A stretch of 64,000 bases of DNA from DFXE01 sp032054765 (GTDB lineage Bacteria > Bacteroidota > Bacteroidia > Bacteroidales > Tannerellaceae). The notes beneath the pieces are model-generated. The model saw only the letters and a list, made by a program, of their open reading frames with translations. It was not told where the DNA came from and did no database searches. The stretch lies in assembly GCA_032054765.1 (NCBI GenBank), contig DAMBSC010000003.1:186001-250000 (forward strand), read 5' to 3'. The position numbers were made by a program, and so were the translations under genes. This document shows, piece after piece, positions 36,459-44,251 of this stretch; the stretch's first letter is position 1; every line of letters starts with the position of its first letter.

Positions 36459-36600
36459 GACAATTGACAATCAATACGTGCATTTTATTATTACTTAATC
36501 CTTAAAAAAACAGAAAGATGAACATATCAGAAAAAAAAATAATCCATATTTTAACTTTTATTGCTATAATTGTCAATTGTCAACTGTCAACTGTCAACTC
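36459..36600. repeat. Asymmetric inverted heptamer arrays around the PCMD-like gene start
   Basis: A short left arm (about 13 paired bases, GACAATTGACAAT within 36459-36474) and a long right arm (36568-36600) of four TGTCAAC/TGTCAAT heptamers. The ATG at 36518 is in the loop. The right arm encodes the end of the signal peptide (VNCQLSTVNSQ). Confidence 0.75.
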
Positions 36601-37489
36601 GCAAGAGGTTATCCCTTTTGCGTATGGCGATATGGAAAAATGGGTAGTTCGCGAGATTAAAGAATCTGCGGTTATAGGAGGTAATATAAAATATCTTTAT
36701 GAGTTAGGTCCTATTGATACCATCATAGGTAATGATCCATATACTAACCGAGGCGGTTCACCATGGGCTAATTCAAATGCTTTAGCCAAGACAAGTGGAG
36801 TTACCAAGGCTAGCGCTTCCGTTTTTCCTGAGAAAAGAGGAAACGGAATGTGTGCGAAACTGGAAACCTTTATGGAGACCGTGAAAGTTTTAGGCCTTAT
36901 TGATGTGGAAGTCATTGTAAGTGGCTCTGTTTTTCTCGGAAAGATGCACGAACCGATAAAAGGCACAAAGAATCCTCAAAGTAAATTTGAGAGCGGAATC
37001 CCCTTTACTAAAAGACCGAAAACACTACAATTTGATTATAAAGTCAAGATGGCACCTGAAACAAGCAGGATAAAAAGTTCAGGTTCTGGTAAGTCTACGG
37101 TAGAAGGACGTGATGAAGCGGTTGTTGTCCTACTATTACAAAAGCGATGGGAAGATAAAGACGGAAGAATATTTGCTAAACGAATAGGAACCATGATCCA
37201 GCGATATCCGGCAACGGTTAATAACTGGGTTAATAATGCACAATATCCTATTTTATATGGTAATATATCTTCTCGTTCTGACTATAAAGAATATATGAAA
37301 ATACAAGATATAGAAAGATATGCACTTAACAGCAAAGGACAAAGCACTCCTATACTTGAAACCGAATGGGGAAACGAAGATGATACACCAACTCATATGG
37401 TTTTAGAATTCGCATCCAGCCATGGCGGTGCATACGTTGGTTCGCCCGGTAATACATTTTGGATTGATAATATCGCACTGGTATATTAA
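36518..37489 (+). CDS. Exported PCMD-like protein of the sulfation cluster
   Basis: 323 aa. Hydrophobic N-terminus (about 9-22) followed by a cleavage region ending in VNSQ, whose coding DNA is a heptamer repeat. The rest is a PCMD-like beta-sandwich fold with a GDMEKW start, a central LQFDYKVKMAP strand and a C-terminal GGAYVGSPGNTFWIDNIALVY, like the lipoproteins at 6324 and 9310 but without a lipobox or DUF4493. The stop abuts the ligA ATG. A role in binding or exporting a sulfated product is possible only by position. Confidence 0.65.
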   Translation: MNISEKKIIHILTFIAIIVNCQLSTVNSQEVIPFAYGDMEKWVVREIKESAVIGGNIKYLYELGPIDTIIGNDPYTNRGGSPWANSNALAKTSGVTKASASVFPEKRGNGMCAKLETFMETVKVLGLIDVEVIVSGSVFLGKMHEPIKGTKNPQSKFESGIPFTKRPKTLQFDYKVKMAPETSRIKSSGSGKSTVEGRDEAVVVLLLQKRWEDKDGRIFAKRIGTMIQRYPATVNNWVNNAQYPILYGNISSRSDYKEYMKIQDIERYALNSKGQSTPILETEWGNEDDTPTHMVLEFASSHGGAYVGSPGNTFWIDNIALVY

Positions 37490-39490
37490 ATGAACGAAAT
37501 AGAATTAAAAATAAAGACACTTAGGGAAGAACTAGATCTGCATAATTATAACTATTATGTGCTTTCAAACCCGACAATATCCGATCTGGAGTTCGACAAA
37601 ATGATGAAAGAACTACAAGATCTGGAAAACGTATATCCTGAATATGCCGATCCCTCCTCTCCTACTCAACGGGTAGGGAGCGATCTGTCTAAGGAATTCG
37701 AGCAAGTGCTTCATAGATACCCGATGCTGTCATTAAGCAATACATATTCGGAAGAAGAAGTCAGGGATTTTTATGATCGCACTATGCGCTCGCTGAATGA
37801 GCCTTTTGAAATAGTTGCCGAGTTAAAATACGATGGAACATCCATATCACTGATTTATGAACAAGGAATATTAGCACGGGCGATAACAAGAGGTGATGGT
37901 ACACGAGGTGACGATGTTACGGCCAACGTAAGGACAATACGTTCTATTCCGCTGAAATTAAGAGGTAATAATTATCCTTCCGAATTCGAAATACGTGGAG
38001 AAATATTACTTCCCTGGGCTGAATTCGATCGTCTAAATAAAGAACGGGAAGAACAGGAAGAACCTTTATTTGCCAATCCACGTAATGCAGCATCTGGAAC
38101 ACTTAAGCAGCAGAATGCGTCAATTGTGGCTTCCCGTAAATTAGATGCCTATTTCTATTACTTATTAGGTGAAGATTTACCTGCGGAAAGTCATTATGAG
38201 AATCTTCAATTCGCACGCTCCTGGGGATTTAAAGTACCTGATGTTATTCGTAAATGTCATTCTCTGGAAGAAGTAGCTGACTATCTGGAATATTGGAACG
38301 TTGAAAGAAAAAATCTTCCGGTAGCAACCGACGGGGTAGTCTTAAAAGTTAATTCGCTGCGCCAACAAAGGAACCTGGGTTTCACCGCCAAAAGTCCACG
38401 CTGGGCAATTGCCTATAAATTCCAGGCCGAACGTGCAGTTACTCGTCTGAATTCCGTATCATTCCAAGTAGGACGTACGGGAGCAGTCACTCCTGTTGCT
38501 AATCTTGAACCGGTTCTACTATCCGGAACTACTGTAAAAAGAGCATCTCTTCATAATGCCGACATCATTGAAGGTCTGGATTTACACATCGGTGATCAAG
38601 TATATGTAGAAAAAGGCGGAGAAATCATACCCAAAATAGTTGGTGTTGATAAAGATGCGCGTTCCATGTTGATCGGCGATAAAGTACGTTTTATTCATAT
38701 ATGTCCGGAATGCGGTACTACACTTATCAGACCGCAAGGTGAAGCTGCACATTATTGCCCGAACGAAACAGGATGCCCTCCGCAGATCAAAGGACGGATT
38801 GAGCATTTTGTTACGCGTAGGGCTATGAATATCAATATTGGACCCGAAACAGTAGAACATCTCTACGATGCAGGTTTTGTAAGAAACGCAGCAGATCTTT
38901 ATACGTTAAAGGTATCGGATCTGCTCCGGCTCGAACGATGGGCCGAGAAGAGTGCACAAAATCTGATGGATAGCCTCAATGAATCAAAATCGGTACCTTT
39001 TGAAAGAGTATTGTATGGTTTGGGTATACGGTTCGTTGGAGAAACGGTCGCTAAAAGATTGGCTTTTGCTTTCCAAAACATAGAACAACTGAGTCAGGCA
39101 ACACTGGAAGAGCTTACCGAAGTCGACGAAATCGGTGAACGTATTGCTAAAAGTGTTATAAACTATTTCGCAGACGAAAAAAACAGAAATATGATCGAGC
39201 GGCTTACATCGTACGGAGTTGAAATGTCTATCGATGAACAAACATTAGCCGATCGCTCAGATAAACTAAAAGGACTTACCATCGTTATCAGCGGAACATT
39301 CAGCAAACATTCACGCGATGAATACAAAGTGATGATTGAAAAGCATGGAGGAAAGAACAGCGGTTCGGTTTCCGGTAAGACCGATTATATTTTAGCCGGT
39401 GATAATATGGGACCGGCAAAACTGGAAAAAGCAGCAAAACTGGGAGTTAAGATTATCAGTGAAGATGAATTTTTAAACATGTTATTATAA
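37490..39490 (+). CDS. ligA: NAD-dependent DNA ligase
   Basis: Seals nicks in DNA replication and repair using NAD+. 666 aa, normal length. Adenylation domain with active-site Lys113 in ELKYDGTS; TRGDGTRGDDVT; OB fold (FQVGRTGAVTPVANLEPV); zinc finger with CPECGT and the later HYCPNETGCP cysteines; helix-hairpin-helix region; BRCT domain from about 590 (LKGLTIVISGTFSKHSRDE). The ATG follows the previous stop with no gap. Confidence 0.98.
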   Translation: MNEIELKIKTLREELDLHNYNYYVLSNPTISDLEFDKMMKELQDLENVYPEYADPSSPTQRVGSDLSKEFEQVLHRYPMLSLSNTYSEEEVRDFYDRTMRSLNEPFEIVAELKYDGTSISLIYEQGILARAITRGDGTRGDDVTANVRTIRSIPLKLRGNNYPSEFEIRGEILLPWAEFDRLNKEREEQEEPLFANPRNAASGTLKQQNASIVASRKLDAYFYYLLGEDLPAESHYENLQFARSWGFKVPDVIRKCHSLEEVADYLEYWNVERKNLPVATDGVVLKVNSLRQQRNLGFTAKSPRWAIAYKFQAERAVTRLNSVSFQVGRTGAVTPVANLEPVLLSGTTVKRASLHNADIIEGLDLHIGDQVYVEKGGEIIPKIVGVDKDARSMLIGDKVRFIHICPECGTTLIRPQGEAAHYCPNETGCPPQIKGRIEHFVTRRAMNINIGPETVEHLYDAGFVRNAADLYTLKVSDLLRLERWAEKSAQNLMDSLNESKSVPFERVLYGLGIRFVGETVAKRLAFAFQNIEQLSQATLEELTEVDEIGERIAKSVINYFADEKNRNMIERLTSYGVEMSIDEQTLADRSDKLKGLTIVISGTFSKHSRDEYKVMIEKHGGKNSGSVSGKTDYILAGDNMGPAKLEKAAKLGVKIISEDEFLNMLL

Positions 39491-40011
39491 TGGTATTTTC
39501 AAACTACTTCATAAAAAAACGAATACAATCACTTTTAAAAGAAGTATCGGGTAGAACCCCCCGCTTCTGCACCATGGATGAAGCAAAAGACATTCTGGTC
39601 GTCTTCAACCTTGAAGATAAAAAAGATGTATTGGTTTGCCTACAGAAATTAAAGGAATTCGATAAAAACATTCAAGCTTGTGTATATATTCCTAAGAAAA
39701 ATAAAGATCTTGAACCTGAAAGTTCATGGATAGTGATACAAGAAGAAGATTCTGATTCCAAGGGAATACCAACAGAAGCCGTTTGCAACAAATTCACTTC
39801 TATTCGAGCCGATATACTTATAGATCTTACGCGGAAGAATAATTATTACATGCATTATCTATTGTTACAACACCCGTCTAACTTTAAAGTTGGAAATAAA
39901 TCTTCTTTAAGAGCTATGTATGATATGACAGTCGCAGCTACAGATAACGATGATATCACCCCTTTATTTGATCATATTTTATTTTATTTGCTGACCATCC
40001 GCTCAAAATGA
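39490..40011 (+). CDS. DUF6913-like conserved hypothetical protein
   Basis: 173 aa, soluble, no signal peptide. The body has an alpha/beta pattern with ADILIDLTRKNNYYMHYLLLQHPSNFKVG near residue 110-140. Proteins of this sort sit between ligA and dapA in many Bacteroidales, to my recollection annotated DUF6913; function unknown. The ATG overlaps the ligA stop by one base (TAATG). Confidence 0.7.
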   Translation: MVFSNYFIKKRIQSLLKEVSGRTPRFCTMDEAKDILVVFNLEDKKDVLVCLQKLKEFDKNIQACVYIPKKNKDLEPESSWIVIQEEDSDSKGIPTEAVCNKFTSIRADILIDLTRKNNYYMHYLLLQHPSNFKVGNKSSLRAMYDMTVAATDNDDITPLFDHILFYLLTIRSK

Positions 40012-40022
40012 TATAAATTCTT

Positions 40023-40030
40023 TATTTTTG
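40023..40030 (+). promoter_or_regulatory. Bacteroidota -7 box for dapA
   Basis: TATTTTTG, 33 bp before the dapA ATG. Confidence 0.5.
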
Positions 40031-40063
40031 CAGGAATAAATAACAAAATGGAATATATTCCTT

Positions 40064-40957
40064 ATGATAGATGTTAATTTAAGAGGAATGGGTGTAGCTT
40101 TGATTACTCCCTTCAAGGAGGATGAAAGCGTTGACTATGATACATTAGCTAAGTTAGTGGATTATCAGTTGCAAAATGGAACCGATTATTTAGTGGTATT
40201 AGGAACCACTGCTGAAACTCCAACGCTCACCGAAGAAGAAAAGGATAAAATCATCAGTCTGGTAGTAAATAAAGTACATGGACAAATCCCTATCGTATTA
40301 GGAGTTGGTGGAAACTGTACACATTCTATTGTAAAGGAATTAAAACAGGGTAAATTTGATGGCATTGATGCAATCCTTTCAGTTGTCCCTTACTATAATA
40401 AACCCTCTCAGGAAGGGATATACCAACATTATAAAGCAATCACTGAAGCTACTCGCCTACCGATTGTATTATATAATGTACCAGGACGTACCGGTGTTAA
40501 TATGACAGCGGAAACAACACTTCGTATTGCCCGCGAATGCAAAAACGTAATTGCTATCAAAGAAGCCTCAGGTAATATCACCCAAATGGATGATATTATT
40601 AAAAACAAACCAGCTAACTTCAATGTAATATCCGGCGACGATGGGGTAACTTTTCCATTGATCACGTTAGGAGCCATCGGAGTAATTTCTGTAATAGGAA
40701 ATGCTTTCCCTCGTGAATTTAGCCGCATGGTTCGTTTAGCTTTGGCAGGTGATTACGCCAGCGCAAGGACAATCCACCATAGTTTTACGGAGTTATTCGA
40801 TCTATTGTTCGTAGATGGCAATCCCGCTGGAGTAAAAAGTATGCTGAATGCTATGGGATATATTGAAAATAAACTTCGCTTGCCTTTAGTCCCTACACGC
40901 ATCACTACCTTTGAAAAGATACGCGACGTACTGCGACAGTTAAGCATCCGTTGCTAA
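40064..40957 (+). CDS. dapA: 4-hydroxy-tetrahydrodipicolinate synthase
   Basis: Condenses pyruvate with aspartate semialdehyde in the lysine/diaminopimelate pathway. 297 aa TIM barrel. Schiff-base Lys166 in AIKEASGNI, Tyr137 in LYNVPGRTG, and GTTAETPTL for the pyruvate carboxylate. Chosen over the second family member at 51070 as the housekeeping enzyme because YNVPGRT is the DapA-type motif and it sits with ligA. Confidence 0.95.
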   Translation: MIDVNLRGMGVALITPFKEDESVDYDTLAKLVDYQLQNGTDYLVVLGTTAETPTLTEEEKDKIISLVVNKVHGQIPIVLGVGGNCTHSIVKELKQGKFDGIDAILSVVPYYNKPSQEGIYQHYKAITEATRLPIVLYNVPGRTGVNMTAETTLRIARECKNVIAIKEASGNITQMDDIIKNKPANFNVISGDDGVTFPLITLGAIGVISVIGNAFPREFSRMVRLALAGDYASARTIHHSFTELFDLLFVDGNPAGVKSMLNAMGYIENKLRLPLVPTRITTFEKIRDVLRQLSIRC

Positions 40958-40965
40958 CAACTATT

Positions 40966-41883
40966 TCACGGTTTTCTCAATCTATTAAGTGATGTAAGTA
41001 TTTCTCCTATTTCAAGCGGAATATCTGATTCAATTATGTCAGGATTTTTGTTAATTTCTTCCAGATAAGCAGCACGGCGTTCTTCTTTGGAAAGTAGATT
41101 ATCATGTGTGGGAGCAACAGAGATCATACATCTTACACCATTCGCATGTAGTGATTCCACTAGTTTTATATTTGTATTGTCAATCGTTTTACCTACATAG
41201 GCAATCATATTTCTCCAGGGAACACCTGAAATAACCAAATCTTCATATTCCTGATTATTACGGGAAAAAACAGACATCATAATCGCAGGGATACGATCAT
41301 GGTAATACCTGGCCTGTGCCCCAGTATGAACAGTGAGCATCACATGATCCGCAGCCTTATGTTTCTTTATTAAAGCGACTATCATTTCCATAGGAACATC
41401 TTTTTTATCCAGATTAATTACTGTTTTACCTTTACTCCATTTTATCACCTCTTCTAATAAAGGTATTTTATAAGCCGTTTCATTCCCATAACCATCCAAA
41501 AGCCTAACCTCTTGAAGCTCCTCCCAGGTATAATCCGACAATTTACCAGTAGCTGTAGTGGTTCGATCCAAGGTTGCATCATGCATTAACACAATCACAC
41601 TATCTTTTGTCAAACGAGGATCTATCTCAAAAAAGGCTGGATAATGATCTAATATATATTGAAAGGTTTCTATACAGTTTTCAGGATACCCAAGCATACG
41701 ACCACCACGATGTCCACTGACAATAACTGATTTATTTTCAGTATACTTGAAAAAATCATGAATATCTTCTTTAGCTATAAAATCAAGATAATTTCTTTTA
41801 TCCTGCGCATCAAGACCGCTTCTTGATAATAATAAAACCAAAAGTAGGGCTATAAAACTTTTTAAATTAAAATTCCTTATCAT
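40966..41883 (-). CDS. Exported glycerophosphodiester phosphodiesterase-family protein
   Basis: 305 aa with a signal peptide (LLLSRSGLDAQ, about 25). GDPD TIM-barrel motifs: SGHRGGRMLGYPENCIETF near 55 (the His-Arg-Gly and Glu-Asn metal/phosphate site) and EIDPRLTKDSVIVLMHDATLDRTT near 95-120. Predicted periplasmic, hydrolysing glycerophosphodiesters or a related glycolipid head group. Convergent with dapA, 8 bp apart. Confidence 0.88.
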   Translation of the reverse strand: MIRNFNLKSFIALLLVLLLSRSGLDAQDKRNYLDFIAKEDIHDFFKYTENKSVIVSGHRGGRMLGYPENCIETFQYILDHYPAFFEIDPRLTKDSVIVLMHDATLDRTTTATGKLSDYTWEELQEVRLLDGYGNETAYKIPLLEEVIKWSKGKTVINLDKKDVPMEMIVALIKKHKAADHVMLTVHTGAQARYYHDRIPAIMMSVFSRNNQEYEDLVISGVPWRNMIAYVGKTIDNTNIKLVESLHANGVRCMISVAPTHDNLLSKEERRAAYLEEINKNPDIIESDIPLEIGEILTSLNRLRKP

Positions 41884-42058
41884 AGTTAGTAATATATTTC
41901 ATGATAGTTAAAACACAAAAATAGCCTTTTCTTTCTCATATATAATATGTTTATGCCTCAGAATTTTTTATTCAATAATTAAAAACATCTTCTCAGTGAA
42001 CGATTTTATAACATTTCTTGTTATAGGCACAATTGATGTTAAATTAAAAAATGTGAGT

Positions 42059-42559
42059 ATGAAAAGAATTGTTATGTTTTTTATGTTGGCTGCTATTAGC
42101 CTTAGTGCTTCTGCACAAATAGAAAGAGGTAGATCATCTGCCGGTGTAACTCTCGGGTATGGATTTGATACCGAAAATGTTACCGTAGGAATCGACTATC
42201 GTTATGCTTTAACCAATGCAATCCGAGTAAACCCCGGTTTATCTCATTATATTAAGAAAGACGGCTTGAAAGCATGGGCTATTGATTTAAATGGACATTA
42301 TCTGGTTCCACTCGGTGAAAGATTCCGTTTTTATCCTTTAGCAGGTGTTAACCTTTCTTTCTGGGATCAAGAATTAAAAGCAATAGAACCACGCGATGTT
42401 GATGGCAGCGAAAGTAAAACACGCGTAGGTTTAAATCTTGGTTTAGGATTGGAAACTTACGTTGCTGAGCGTATAATAGTTGGGTTAGAAGTGAAATATT
42501 TAATTATAAGCAAAGTTGATCAGGCGATGATCGGGCTAAGAGCCGGATACGTTTTCTGA
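42059..42559 (+). CDS. Small porin-like outer-membrane beta-barrel protein
   Basis: 166 aa from the ATG at 42059; the frame is open from a GTG at 41996, but the signal peptide (MKRIVMFFMLAAISLSASAQ) starts at 42059. Eight-strand barrel pattern of the OmpA/porin-like kind, with alternating hydrophobic residues and a terminal aromatic (AGYVF). Followed by a strong terminator. Confidence 0.78.
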   Translation: MKRIVMFFMLAAISLSASAQIERGRSSAGVTLGYGFDTENVTVGIDYRYALTNAIRVNPGLSHYIKKDGLKAWAIDLNGHYLVPLGERFRFYPLAGVNLSFWDQELKAIEPRDVDGSESKTRVGLNLGLGLETYVAERIIVGLEVKYLIISKVDQAMIGLRAGYVF

Positions 42560-42582
42560 TAAATAAAACCATTAATGTTATA

Positions 42583-42616
42583 AACTCCCTTTGATAGTTA
42601 TCATCGGGAGTTTTTT
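42583..42616 (+). terminator. Rho-independent terminator
   Basis: Stem AACTCCC / GGGAGTT (42583-42589, 42606-42612), inner GAT/ATC pairing in the loop, then a run of T to 42616. It ends the barrel-protein transcript. Confidence 0.85.
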
Positions 42617-42632
42617 ATTTTAATATAAAATC

Positions 42633-42764
42633 TGTTTAGATCCTTTTCTAAATCCATCTACATCCTTTTTCCAAACCATCTACATCTTTTTTATAAAACA
42701 TCTACATGGTTTTAGAAAAGCATCTACATGGTTTCAAAGAAGCATCTAAATGATTTTATTCCAT
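42633..42764. repeat. Six-unit 22-bp tandem array
   Basis: Units with an exact 22-bp period at 42633, 42655, 42677, 42699, 42721 and 42743. Five carry CATCTACATG, CATCTACATC or CATCTAAATG, followed by an A/T-rich 12-bp segment (for example GGTTTTAGAAAA); the first is diverged but keeps a TTTAGA / TCTAAA dyad. It sits between the convergent barrel gene and susD, after the terminator. Confidence 0.92.
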
Positions 42765-42767
42765 AAT

Positions 42768-44240
42768 CTATTCTATCCCCGAAACGGTAGTTTCTCTTTC
42801 CGGTATCGGGTAAAAATATTGATCTTTACTTTTGAAATTTTCAGCTACACCATAGCGTTCCAGAAAATTCTTCATAATATCCATAGCCCTGTCTGTCCGT
42901 ACAAGATCGAGCCACCGTTGATTCTCGAAACAGAATTCACGGCGCCTTTCCTTCAGTAAAATATCGATAAAAGCATCCGTTGAATTTATATCATTAATTG
43001 ATAAATTCCTTAATCCTGCTCTTGTTCTTACTTTGTTTAGTATATCCAATGCACCCGACTGATTACCGGTGTGGTAAAGAGCTTCCCCATATAACATATA
43101 GACATCTGTATATCGAAGCATAATCCAGTCTATATCCCAATCGCTCGCTGCTGCCACGGGGCCATTTTGGTATTTCTTAATAAATGGTTCGTTTGTAACT
43201 ATTACATCCGATTTTTCTTCCCATTCCGTCTGAATAGAATAGACCCTTCTTTCATCGCCCTCTTCAAAGAAAAGGTCGTCTAAAATAATATCCGTAAAGA
43301 ATAATCGTGAAGGGCTTCCTCCGAACGGAATAGTCAACGGCGTTTCACCAGGCTTGATCCCATTCGGGGCATTACGGGTTGGATAAACATTACCTTCTCC
43401 CTGAGCATTAGACTTACAACCCAAAGAAAATACCGATTGCTCCTTGTTTTCATTCTCATATAAAAAGATATCTTCGTATTTTTCAAAGAATCCGGACGGA
43501 CCTATACCGTTGACTACAGCCTCAAGCTCTGTCTTTGCCAACTCCCAACTGTTCTTGTTTAATGGATATCCTGACTGGAAAACATATACCTTGCCTAAAA
43601 ATCCTCTGGCCGATAATACAGTGGCCCGGTTCGGAAGTTCTTTGGGTTTTACATCGGGCAGCAAATTAATGGCAGCTTTCAGGTCATTGATAATGAAATT
43701 ATACACTTCTTCTTCCGACGCACGTGTTAAGGAATAAGCTTCGGAGATACTTAACGGTTTATCTACCAACGGCACGCCACGGAAATAACGAACCAGATCG
43801 AAATAAGTCAAAGCCCTGATAAATAGAGCTTCGCCTTCTATTTGTTTCTTCACATTCGCATCTTCAAACTCCACATCTGCTATACGGGTAATAATGTAGT
43901 TACAACGCATAATAGCATTATATAAATCAGCCCAGGCTGTATTTATTATCGGAGTAGCGGCATTTTCAGTAAAACGGGATATCTGTCCATCATTATAATC
44001 TACCTGTTGCCAGGAATTATCACTACGGCTTTCTGTGAGCATATAGGAATAATCGCTTTTAAGATTTGCATTTCTTAATTTGTTATAGCAACCCGTTATG
44101 GCTTGTTCAAATTGGCTTTGATTCTGATAAAAACCTTCAATATTTTTATCTGAGATAGGATACAAATCTATTTTATCGGAACATCCGGCATGAAGTAGCA
44201 ATAGAACCGGACAGATGAGTAATATACTTATTCTTTTCAT
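42768..44240 (-). CDS. SusD/RagB-family nutrient-binding lipoprotein
   Basis: 490-aa surface lipoprotein that caps the SusC channel and binds glycan. Lipobox LHAGC with Cys20. SusD marks: ITGCYNKLRNAN, the TPR-like NTAWADLYNAIMRCNYIITRI, EALFIRALTYFDLVRYFRGVPLV, and the C-terminal LLKERRREFCFENQRWLDLVR with YPIPERE. Last gene of the minus-strand locus, 11 bp after susC. Ends 3 bp from the 22-bp array. Confidence 0.95.
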   Translation of the reverse strand: MKRISILLICPVLLLLHAGCSDKIDLYPISDKNIEGFYQNQSQFEQAITGCYNKLRNANLKSDYSYMLTESRSDNSWQQVDYNDGQISRFTENAATPIINTAWADLYNAIMRCNYIITRIADVEFEDANVKKQIEGEALFIRALTYFDLVRYFRGVPLVDKPLSISEAYSLTRASEEEVYNFIINDLKAAINLLPDVKPKELPNRATVLSARGFLGKVYVFQSGYPLNKNSWELAKTELEAVVNGIGPSGFFEKYEDIFLYENENKEQSVFSLGCKSNAQGEGNVYPTRNAPNGIKPGETPLTIPFGGSPSRLFFTDIILDDLFFEEGDERRVYSIQTEWEEKSDVIVTNEPFIKKYQNGPVAAASDWDIDWIMLRYTDVYMLYGEALYHTGNQSGALDILNKVRTRAGLRNLSINDINSTDAFIDILLKERRREFCFENQRWLDLVRTDRAMDIMKNFLERYGVAENFKSKDQYFYPIPERETTVSGIE

Positions 44241-44251
44241 AATTGTACATT

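Noticed and set aside
40064..40957. dapA as a second sialic acid lyase
   Set aside because: It carries the DapA motifs YNVPGRT and AIKEAS; the NanA-like motifs are in the 51070 gene instead.
42583..42616. Terminator as part of the 22-bp array
   Set aside because: A normal hairpin with its own T-run, before the first array unit and without the 22-bp phase.
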